64,000 nucleotides of DNA from Lepas anatifera. Taxonomy: Eukaryota > Arthropoda > Thecostraca > Lepadidae. Location of the stretch: the NCBI GenBank assembly GCA_034440635.1, contig JAOTON010001032.1, positions 248,001 to 312,000 of the forward strand, given 5' to 3'. A program made the position numbers and the translations under genes. The notes beneath the pieces are model-generated. The model saw nothing but the letters and a program-made list of their open reading frames with translations, searched no databases and had not been told where the DNA came from. This document shows positions 55,291 to 64,000 of the stretch, in pieces. Positions within the stretch are counted from its first letter, which is position 1, and every line of letters begins with the position of its first letter.

Positions 55291-56800
55291 GAATGCCCGC
55301 GGCTGAATTGTTAGCGCGCTCACGGGATGGTGTCACAAAACTACCAGCTGGCAATAAAGCAAAAGAAAACGGTTATCCCCAGTACAGAGAATAACTTGCT
55401 TAGCTACCAGATTGTACTACCATACTACATTAAAAGAATTGTTTGCACCTCAATGAGTTTCAGTCTCAGGTTAGACAACATTCAGTCTTCTGCTTGCCTG
55501 ACTTTGTTGGCAGGATCAAAGTTTTTTTACCTCTGCATTAAGCAGCAGGTAACATGGCACTTGACATTGCATGACCGTTTTCCGGCCCGGCGTGACCATG
55601 CAACTCCGGTATAAATCCGTACTTATCGACAAAACATCTGTTTATTTATTCACACACACGGCATCTCCACTATTCATGTGGCTACTCTGACGCCGGTCGT
55701 AATGAAGATGAGGGACATAAATGACAACTTAAGCAAAAACACACTGTAGGATAAGGATAAAGATAGGTTGGTTGATGGGGAAGGACAAGGATTACCCACG
55801 GGGAGGGTCGCCACAGGCGCTGCGCTCAACCCATGGAGTGAGGTAGAGGGACTTGAAGGGATCTGGTGAAAAAAACATGGAAAACAACAAACAAGGCGTG
55901 ACGATGACGGCGATGAATCATTCTCGTTCTTTTCCGGTTGGTCTCTTTTTTCGTTCTTCGCTTTTGTTTAAACACGATTCAAAATGTTTTATGTTACAAA
56001 CACGCTGCCATAGCAACCGACCAAACGCGAATACGTCATCAGACGAAATACAACAGTAAAGCTCAATGTGTTCTTGATGTTGATTCCCAGGCGCGAATCG
56101 TAATGGTAGCAGTAGCAGCGTACGTTAGTAGAGACCAAAACTCCGAGTCTCTGAATTTTTACAAGGCGTGTTTCGGCTTAGCATCACACTTATATGCGCA
56201 CTTTCTGGATCAAAAAAGTTTCGGTCTGGTATAGCCACTCATGAGCCGTCTCATTGCCTCATTGCTGGGAGCGAACCAGGCATGATTTTCACCGCTCCCG
56301 GGCTGAGGCTACCCGAAGAAGCCTCTCTCTACGCTTCAAACAACCAGCGGTCTGTTCAGGACGTAATTAAAGATACATTGACCTGTGTATTTATAACGTT
56401 AATGTTGTACGCGCTTGTATAGTGTTTCATGGGTTAGCAATACTTCCCATGCTCTGTCATACCTAAGAAAAAAGATGTGCAGATAAAAGTTTGTATTGAA
56501 TTTTCCGGGACTTAATGTGAATTTTGATGCAGGTACTGAAGGCTAAATTACATAGTGATTATTTTTGCACTTTTTATGTAAACATAAAAGACAAGTTATT
56601 AACACGAAGTAACGGTAATATGATAGATATCCTTTACATGTAATTAAATGAATATGATACTTGAATAAAACATCAACCACTTTCTCTCGGATAAGACAAT
56701 GTTTCCTTTTTAACACTTGGAAAATTAAAGCTGAGAAAATCTGCATAAAATGGAAACTATATGGCACCTATGCTGGATACTAAATCATTCTATATTTCCC
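55291..56800. other. no gene seen
   Basis: Short frames only. TTTATTTATTC at about 55640 may be the reversed tail of another retroposon. Confidence 0.4.
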
Positions 56801-56808
56801 TCTGCCAA

Positions 56809-57570
56809 CTAGTCTATAATAGAGCTTTTACAGTTCATTTCGCGACTGAGTGCGCAGATAGCTGCATGCACTGCCTTGGAGTCGTCACCGTAGATATCAA
56901 TGTGGTCAAGGTAGTACCTTATCTCACTCGTTGCAAGCTGCAAAAATTCTGATGGCGGGGTTGATTATGTTCTTAAATGCAACAGATTTGGATCGCAAAC
57001 TGCTTGGTTAATGTGTTTTAGTTCTGATTGCTATTGTCTGTTCTGCTACCATCTCTTGTTCTGATGTTATTTCTAGGTTGATGCCAGATCTGTCGGGCCA
57101 CTGAGACGCTCGCTTGCAAAGGGCTTGAAGAGCGTGGTTGCAGGGTTTTAATATGATGACGTCATCTCTAGATTTGTTCAGTGTAGCAACAAGTCCAGGA
57201 ACTTTGGCGTCGTAGTCACCACGAGTGCTTCAAATGTACAAAACGAATAGGAATGCCGCTTCAGAATCATCAAGTGCTGCACTTTTGTTATTCTTTATAG
57301 AATTCGGCGTCTCATTAATCGATTTCCCTTCATATATCAGGCCTGCCTAAATTGGACCCTCCGCATCCTTACTTTTTCAGCCAATGGTAGTTCATTGAAC
57401 CCGGAAAATGTTTGAGGAAAGTATTGGTTTGATGGGTCTTTCTTTTCTACTCGCACCATGCAGGATGCAGAGGGTGTTATCGCTTTACGTACGTGCCCGT
57501 GCACTGTGAATTATTCCACGATTTGAGTAGCTGGGAGAACATTTTGCTGGAATAACACAATGCATTGTAA
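56809..57570 (-). pseudogene. decayed coding remnant without ATG frames
   Basis: Minus strand, from 57570 down: an open segment to a TAA at 57511-57513, an open segment 57510-57337 (contains VRKAITPSASCMVRVEKK), a shifted segment 57229-57008 (contains KVPGLVATLNKSRDDVIILK), its continuation past TAA to 56924, and a shifted segment 56964-56809 (contains EIRYYLDHIDIYGDDSKAV). Each has coding-like residue use, yet stops and frameshifts separate them. The last resembles the I[YF].DS.A. pattern of RNase H domains in retroelements, and the first could be a pol linker, but both matches are weak. It is dead either way. Confidence 0.42.
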
Positions 57571-57752
57571 TTAGTGGTTTTCAAACTACCAAATATCCTA
57601 TCAAATTACTGAATTGATACTAATGTGCATATATTCACTGGCTTTTGGTTACAAAAATTACCCATTTGATTATACGATAACGATTTCCGGTAAGGATACC
57701 GATCTTTAAATGATACCGAGCGTTTTTGATGAGTAAAAACGCAATGATCATC

Positions 57753-58047
57753 AATATTTGAAGAATGCTTGCAATATTACCAGGATCAACTTCATGAGCA
57801 ACAGTTGGAACTTTTTCAGACATACATCTTAAGCAATGACAGATCTAGATTGTTGTTTAGAAGGGTTGTTGGTGATAGGTTAAAAACTTTGAAGAATGCT
57901 TGAACTTTGATGAAAATATTTGAAGAATGCTTGCAATATTACTAGGATCAACTACATGAGCAGCAGGTGCAACTTTTTCAGACATACATCTTAAGCAATG
58001 ACAGATCTAGATTGCTGTTTGGGGGTTTTGGTGATAGGTTAAAAACT
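57753..58047. repeat. 162-bp tandem duplication
   Basis: AATATTTGAAGAATGCTTGC starts at 57753 and 57915. GACATACATCTTAAGCAATG and GGTGATAGGTTAAAAACT follow in both. The copies are about 90% identical by eye, so the event is fairly recent. Confidence 0.92.
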
Positions 58048-58049
58048 GT

Positions 58050-58440
58050 GTGTCATTTTTGTAAGATCTGAGAAAATTGGAGGGTTTTGGCACAAATATA
58101 TTCTTCTTCTTTCCGCCTGGATCTGCCAGCAATACAGAGTTCCCACGGCATGCAGATGAAGGGAATATTTGGGCCGAAGTCGAAGGAAAATTATCACGCT
58201 TAGACGTGTCACGCATAGACGAGAATATCAGTGGTAGTCACTTTTTGAGAGGGACGCCATACGGGCGCAGGGGGTCTCAACTTTTGGCGGGTGACCGGCC
58301 TGGATCCAATCCCGGGGGGGATACTACACTCAGTGTGAACGGAGGGACTTACAGGGGAACTCACGGGGACGTTCAAGGGACAATGGCCTGTTGTGGGGGC
58401 ACTGCCTCCCGCATTCTGATTGGAAAGGAACGTTTCTGGG
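58050..58440. other. no gene seen
   Basis: A mixture of unique DNA and MITE-like G-runs. The frame at 58077-58598 runs into a MITE. Confidence 0.4.
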
Positions 58441-58448
58441 TACCCAGG

Positions 58449-59627
58449 CAATGGCGGATCCAGCATTTAATTTGGAGGGGGGCTAGGAGGCTTGAGCTTC
58501 CCCCACCATTGCCTCGGATCAGCCTCCACCTATGCATTAACCCTCGCCCCACCGGGGCGCGGGGGCATCGATGGCCCCCTAAGGTTTTTCCGGGATAGCA
58601 AAAACGACGAGGCGCAGCACCGCGGTTGAGGGCTCTACCTCTCACTGCATCATTTTCCATCATCCCTGAAATTTTTTACCCCGGGTCAACCAAGGTCAGG
58701 TCACCAGACGAGGTCAACCAAGGTCACCTCACTTCAACTTTAGAGCTCTGTAAGAGCTACATTTCAAAGTCGATCGATTTGAAACTTCCTACAATTCATG
58801 ACCCCTCCAGGGTCTACAAGGTGTATATCCGGGATTTTTCGATTTCGTGCCCTGAGGTCAGGTCACGAGGCGACCTCTCCCATTGGAAAAGCATGGGGAA
58901 AACCTGTTTCATGATATAAAAGCCACAAAAATGATTGCAAATACTCAGACTGCTCAGAACAGAGTTTTTAGACACCTTTTCACGGATTCCAGAGGTCATA
59001 TTTACCCTTTGACTTTTCCAAGGTCATCCAACGTCAACAGAGGTCAAAACAGTATTTTGACATTAACTTTTGACCTAATTAAGCTAGAGCAGTGAAACAA
59101 ACACCATCGTGTTTGTCTTGTCACTGGCTTTCATTTGATATACGGCAAGATCACTTTGTGACCTTTCGTGACCTCAGGTCATATTAGGTCACGAGGTGAC
59201 CTCTGGAGGTCAAACCACAGGCGGGAGTTCTTTACGTTCCACATAGCGGAAAAAGTACTGACAATTTCCTATCAAATGAACTTTACCAGGTCTCAATAGC
59301 TCTAATGACATAAGAGTTATGACCAGTTTGCTTAATCATTGCATATTTGAGTGAAAATAGCCGATCTTGACCTAATTTGACCTCTGGAGGTCAAACCATT
59401 GACCTGAGCACTAAAACATGCGAAGTAATTTCTACTGAATTCACGCGAGCTTTCTATTGCACTTTGCAGATTTGCGCTAACGCCCATATTTTCGAGTTAG
59501 AGGGGGGCCATCGATGCCCCCGGTGGGGCGAAGGTGGCGCCGGACCCCGGTGGGCGCGGTTAACTACAGGCATTCAGACATTTTAGGGGAGGGCTTGAGC
59601 CCCATAGCCCTCTTGTATTAGCCACTT
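58449..59627 (+). mobile_element. MITE family C, copy 6, split by element D
   Basis: The left part (58449-58540) reads CAATGGCGGATCCAG ... CACCTATGCATTAA. The right part (59560-59627) resumes with TTAACTACAGG, CATTCAGACATTTTAGGGG and GGGCTTGAGCCCCATAG, ending GCCACTTG. Joined at TTAA, the two parts align with intact family C copies, whose TATTAACTATA is the hit site. Confidence 0.88.
58541..59559 (+). mobile_element. family D element, copy 2, TTAA-flanked
   Basis: 1,019 bases between perfect TTAA copies (58537-58540 and 59560-59563). Starts CCCTCGCCCCACCGGGGCG, ends CCCGGTGGGCGCGG (one G lost). CATCGATG near both ends. At least fifteen AGGTCA/TGACCT half-sites, including TGACCTCAGGTCA and AGGTCACGAGGTGACCT. 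It aligns throughout with 49015-50046. Non-autonomous, piggyBac-like by its ends. Confidence 0.92.
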
Positions 59628-59629
59628 GG

Positions 59630-59895
59630 CCCATGCTAATTTTCAAGTGTCTTGTCAAGGAACGCCGAGCTCAATTCGGGGTTGATAATGCTCGATCGAT
59701 TGGCCGTTGCCTCCTTTGTTTCCCTAATCAGACTATTCTACTGTGAAATGCCTTGCTCGGTGTTTTTTATTATACATTTCGTACAAGAGGTTGCAGGTTT
59801 GACTTTTGGGACCGAGGTCTCAGTTAAGTCATCAAGAGGTCTGTCACGGAAACTCCAACCTCACCATCTGAATGAGCAGTTTCTGCAGCGACGAG
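59630..59895. other. no feature seen
   Basis: Nothing supported. Confidence 0.4.
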
Positions 59896-59896
59896 G

Positions 59897-60119
59897 CTAA
59901 TTCAGAAGCCAAAGTTTAACGTCCCACAAGGCACAGGGACGGCCGCCCCGCTCAGGCCATCCTCTCACCAGTCAGTTGCCAGCCGACCTACGTCGGGTAA
60001 ACATAGAGCGCCGGAGCGTCTCAGGGGAACCGATCCCAAGTCTAGGACATGCACTGCCACTGCATGCTTTTGAGCAGCGGGCCGGAGCCCAACGCTCTAC
60101 CAACTGAGCTACCGGGGCG
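59897..60119 (-). mobile_element. tRNA-derived SINE, type 2
   Basis: The minus strand starts GCCGCCCCGGTAGCTCAGTT, with an A box TAGCTCAGTTGG and GGTAGAGCGTTGGGCTCC as in a tRNA 5' half. The 3' tRNA half is degraded. The body ends with CCACAAGGCACAGGGACG reversed and a GTTAAACTTTGGCTTCTG tail. It is not a working tRNA gene, since the anticodon stem cannot close. A tail fragment lies at 15229. Confidence 0.75.
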
Positions 60120-60124
60120 GCGTT

Positions 60125-61030
60125 TTTTTGTCTTTTACTTGTCTTTGCACTCTTGGCACGTGGAAAGACTGCGGTATCTTGGAAGATCACCATCACTGCA
60201 CTCTCTTTTGGGACAAAACCGAACCATGGAGCTCTCTCCTATAAAATCGTTTCTGAAAAGTGTTGATTTCAACGTAATTTACTCGCCAACCTAGACATGT
60301 AACGTGAACCAGTATCTTCTGGGTCTTTGGTTCTTACATGTGCACTCTACAGTTTTAGCACCTTTCAAGACACAGTGACCTTTCTTACTACCTGACTCGA
60401 AAAGCCTCGTTGCGTATTTACATGCATGTCCTATGTGCGCAATATGCTAAGTTATGGGCGCAATATGACCACTGCAGTCAACGCGCCCTTAAACCCCAGC
60501 TATGATGATGATGCACTCTTGGCACAACATTTTTGTATTTGTTCGCGATTTTTGGATGACATAAATTCTGCATAGAAGAAAACAGCATATCACTATTTGC
60601 CGCAATTGACATTCCGTTGGCAATTTATTATAGTTTCCGGGACAAAAGAAATAGATAAAGTCACTCAAAAATCAATTTTTTACAGGCAATTCTGTTATTT
60701 TCGGCACTCTGGTAATCCGACATCGAGCTGTTTCATGCTGTGCACCCTGGCGGAATTTCACCTTCATTTCCTCTTTTTGCATAAAATAGTGATATATGTC
60801 ATAGCATAAAACGCATGAAATATTTGCGATAAGCTTCTTTCTCGGAAACAATTGCTTAGCGTGTAACTTCGACGGGAAGTGAACCCTGTGGGTCTCCATG
60901 AAGAAATGGATAAATAATTAATCACATATTGGAAAAAGCGGTTGGTTTGGATAGCCAGTTGCTGTCAGTTGCTTGGTCAGTTGCTCTCTCTCTGATTCAA
61001 TACCGGCAAGTTTTCTGAATAAGTGAAATC
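60125..61030. other. no gene seen
   Basis: A short CAGTTGCT triplet repeat occurs at 60957-60985. Otherwise nothing is supported. Confidence 0.45.
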
Positions 61031-61032
61031 GG

Positions 61033-61420
61033 CAGTGGCGGATCCAAGGGGGGCAAAACAGGCATTTGCCCCCCAAACGGAAAAGCTCGGGGCAAAACTA
61101 TGTTTTTGCCCCCCCAAAGTGATCGACCTCCTTTTTCCTCGACTCCTTTTTAGTTTATAAGCAAGATTTTGGTGCTTCAACTCTCAACTTCAAACAGACC
61201 CAGTTAAGTTCAGTGGAAATATTGGACCTTCGACTGGAAAAAGTATCTCGAGTCCATATTTTTCTTCCCGTGACGTTTTTTTGCTTTTCGCCTCAAATAC
61301 CCCAAATCCTATCGACAAGTGATATTGTAGCACAGCTTTCACGGCGTGACGTTTTTTTTTGGCTTTCGACTTTTGACTTTGGTTTGCCCCTCCCAAACTG
61401 ACCGGCTACATCCGCCATTG
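61033..61420 (+). mobile_element. MITE family F, copy 2
   Basis: CAGTGGCGGATCCAAGG ... TACATCCGCCATTG between GAAATCGG (61025-61032) and GAAATTGG (61421-61428), 7 of 8. 388 bases, aligning with 63499-63895 along its whole length. Confidence 0.9.
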
Positions 61421-61428
61421 GAAATTGG

Positions 61429-62905
61429 ATTACAGGAGTCCCTGCCAACAAGACAAGCACTGGCCATGACGGATACCTCTAATTACGACAGCATCAACCA
61501 ATCCCCACCTATAAGCTATGTGAACCTGAAAGTCGGGTTGGAAAATCCATATCTTGAAACTCTGACCGAGCGTCACAATATATCTGTTGAATTTTCTTCG
61601 TCTCATCGCAATATCAAGTGCTGGATAATTTCTTCCCCCTACCCTCCGTAGTGATGCATCAAAGCTCACTCGATGCTTCCTTAAGCTTGATTTTTGTGAC
61701 TGCTGTTTACAACAATGCAGTTGGTAGCGGGGAGAGTGGAAGCTACACGTGTGCCCGCCGAGCACCGTCTTACAAGGCCAGGGTAATTGCAACAACCTTG
61801 AGTGATGGCTCTGAAGCCTTTGCCTGGTTATAGGAAGATTGTGGGAATGGTAAAACCTTCAGATGTGTTGCTGGCGTCAGACGATGAATTACTGAGCTGC
61901 GAATCTCTGTAGGATTCCGATGATGATTGGAGCTTTCGGGCACGTCAGCTGCTAAGATACCAGGCTCTAAGATACCTAGGATCGAGGATCTCTATGACAA
62001 TGCTGTTCATTTGAACAGATATGCATACTATGCAAGTTATTTTGTCAGGGAAAAATGAATGGGATGAATATAGGTGCTTGGCAACTTCTGCATTCTAGAG
62101 AACATCTCGTTCTCAGCAGTTACCTGTTACAGTGGTTCCGCGCGGTAAATAACGTGGGAGTTGAATGCAATCAACACTTATTTGCACTTGACCTGGTAAA
62201 CCTTTCGCACTCATTTCCTCCCGAGGTCACAACAAACCCGACCTTGCCAATTTAGCTGAGAAAACTCCGCAGATTGAATAGCATCTTCCTGTTCATTGTT
62301 TTCCGTCAAAACTCCATCGAGTTTCAAATCGACTGTTGAAAAGAGTATAGCCTGAAGTTTGAACCAATAGCAACATCTATATCGCAATATTGTACCTCAC
62401 ATCATATTCACTTTGTGCGATTAGGGAAGTAGTTGCTTGGTGTGTTGCCGTAAACATATTTGTTTGATTTAAGTCTCATTCTCATGGTGAGAATGAGAGA
62501 ATCCTAGGTCCTAGGTACGCAAGATGATAATCCTATGTACGCTTTTATATTATCCTCTTGGAATTATTTAATTCAGGTATTGGGTAACACATACAACTTC
62601 AGGCCAAAAAGCTGAAAATTTTCTGTAAAAAAAAACAATTAGAATGTTAGATGGAGGTGATAATCCCGCCTATTCCAGCCAAGGTAAAAATACAAAATTG
62701 GCAAGATATTTGATGACCTGCCTCCTTAAATCCTGGATGCAAAATGGAGCTAATACAACGAGATTATGCATTCAGGCACAGCACTTTATTAGAATTGTCA
62801 TAATACAGAGGGTAGAATGAAAAATCCTTGATCATAGTTTAGCAAGACCTCGAATTCGTGGTTTGGGGACCGAGTGGTGACGACATAAAGGGCCGTATAA
62901 ATGAG
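61429..62905. other. no gene seen; small hairpin at 62474-62498
   Basis: Open frames at 61430-61835 on both strands show no motif. TCTCATTCTCA-TGG-TGAGAATGAGA (62474-62498) is a perfect 11-bp hairpin, followed by tandem TCCTAGG. Bases about 62697-62790 resemble 50486-50600. Confidence 0.4.
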
Positions 62906-62909
62906 ATGA

Positions 62910-63480
62910 TATGTCAAGGTCACCTCACATGAAGATCAAGGTCAAGGACATTGGTCACAAATCAAGGTCATACCAGAGTTTTCAAGGTTATTGGCTCTAT
63001 TGCTTTTGATCGGATGAAGTCACCTAGTACGACGTATATTATGTTGTGACGTCGTATTTAAGGTCACTCAACGTTACTTTCAGGGTCACAGGCCAAGGTC
63101 AAAGGTCATGAGTCTATTTAAAACGCTCATTTCCCGCCCGATGGCTGTCATAGGGCTAGTTATATTGTATATTACAGGGAACATGACATATTGTGGCGTC
63201 ATAGGTCAAGAATCTTGTATGACCTTATCCCAACATTTCACGCGATGTTTTATGGGACCCTCTCTGAATGACCTTTATCGGCTTCCAATGTATTCCCGAT
63301 TTATTGCGCATAATCATTGCATTTCTCATTAGGTTTCCAGCACGGCCCAAATTTAACCTTCATAACCTCGTTTGTCCTTAAAGATATCAACCTAGGTCAT
63401 GTGGATCTTATATGTGTGGATCTCTATAGCCTTTATCCCCTCCCCAACGGGAATATTTCTGGATATCCTGCTTTTTTTAG
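62910..63480 (+). mobile_element. AGGTCA-rich repeat family J, copy 2
   Basis: Aligns with 16420-17000: ATATGTCAAGGTCACCTCAC, GATGAAGTCACCTAGTACG and CAAGGTCAAAGGTCATGAG. Half-sites are dense up to about 63250. Boundaries approximate, class unknown. Confidence 0.5.
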
Positions 63481-63498
63481 ATCTTGGGGGCCACGACC

Positions 63499-63895
63499 CT
63501 GTGGCGGATCCAGGGGGGGGCAAAAAAGGCATTTGCCCCCCAAACGGAAAAGCTCGGGGCAAAACTATGTTTCCGCCCCCCCCCCGCCAAAGCGATCGAC
63601 CTCCTTTTTCCCCTATTCCTCTTTAGTTTATAAGCAAGATTTTGGTGCTTCAACTCTCAACTTCAAACAGAACCTGCTAAGTTCAGGGTAAATATTGGGC
63701 CTTGGATAGAAAAAAGTATCTCGAGCCCATATGTTTTACCTCGCGACGTTTTTTCTTTTTCTTTTTGCTTCTTGTCTCAATTACCCAAAATTCTACCGGC
63801 AAGTGATATTGTAGCGCAGGTTTTTACTGCGTGATTTTTTTTGCTTTTCGACTTTGGTTTGCCCCTCCCAAACCGACCGGCTATATTCGCCACTG
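63499..63895 (+). mobile_element. MITE family F, copy 3
   Basis: CTGTGGCGGATCCAGG ... TATATTCGCCACTG between CCACGACC (63491-63498) and CTACGACC (63896-63903), 7 of 8. It aligns with 61033-61420. Confidence 0.9.
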
Positions 63896-64000
63896 CTACG
63901 ACCCCCGTTCAGTGGGTGTTAATGTCAGACCCCTCCCCAGTACGGGTGCTTAACCATTCTTGTTTACACAATCAGAATTACTTACCTCCTTTACTTCTAA

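Noticed and set aside
60061..60119. A minus-strand tRNA gene
   Set aside because: Only the 5' half and A box are intact. The anticodon and acceptor stems cannot close, and the body matches a SINE.
1..64000. A CRISPR array, phage, operon or secondary-metabolite cluster
   Set aside because: No evenly spaced identical repeats, no bacterial gene density, no ribosome-binding sites. The sequence is animal-type repeat-rich DNA.

Overview
This window looks like non-coding or intronic DNA from an invertebrate animal, probably marine. I cannot name the genus from sequence alone. The grounds are two eukaryotic tRNA-Lys genes with internal A and B boxes, many tRNA-derived SINEs with LINE-type target duplications, dozens of hAT-like MITEs, TTAA-flanked and TA-flanked DNA transposons, microsatellites, and no long intact reading frame. 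I see no bacterial operon, CRISPR array or intact protein gene.

Layout. 0-10 kb: a small MITE splitting an open frame, tRNA-Lys copy 1, two copies of MITE family B, a 19-bp minisatellite, two copies of MITE family H, SINEs, and a possible piggyBac-type C-terminal remnant near 8.6-8.9 kb. 11.0-12.36 kb: a 1.34-kb hAT element with a perfect 8-bp target duplication, carrying a truncated element of another class (family D). 14-24 kb: microsatellites, an AGGTCA-rich repeat (family J), tRNA-Lys copy 2, and further MITEs. 24.4-28.3 kb: a GC-rich promoter-like block, a decayed minus-strand coding remnant split by a MITE, and an RFX X-box next to a possible first exon. 29.08-31.87 kb: a 2.8-kb TA-flanked composite element (family K) with internal duplications. 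33-47 kb: SINEs with clear target duplications plus MITEs in otherwise plain DNA. 49-60 kb: two near-complete family D elements, one nested inside a hAT MITE, a second hAT relative, a retroposed (CT)n-headed fragment, a possible transmembrane exon, and a second decayed coding remnant. 61-64 kb: two family F MITEs and a second copy of family J.

The repeat families have internal order. Families B, F, G, H and I and the large element E share hAT-like ends (CA(G/T)(T/A/G)GG...) and 8-bp target duplications. Family D has CCC...GGG ends and TTAA duplications, as expected of piggyBac-type elements, and carries dense AGGTCA/TGACCT half-sites. The Gly-tRNA-headed SINEs show 11-15-bp duplications and ATTATTATT-like tails. 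Nothing here forms a pathway. The interest lies in nested insertion histories that can be read to the base, in motif-rich transposons, and in coding remnants that lack an ATG and so are easy to miss.
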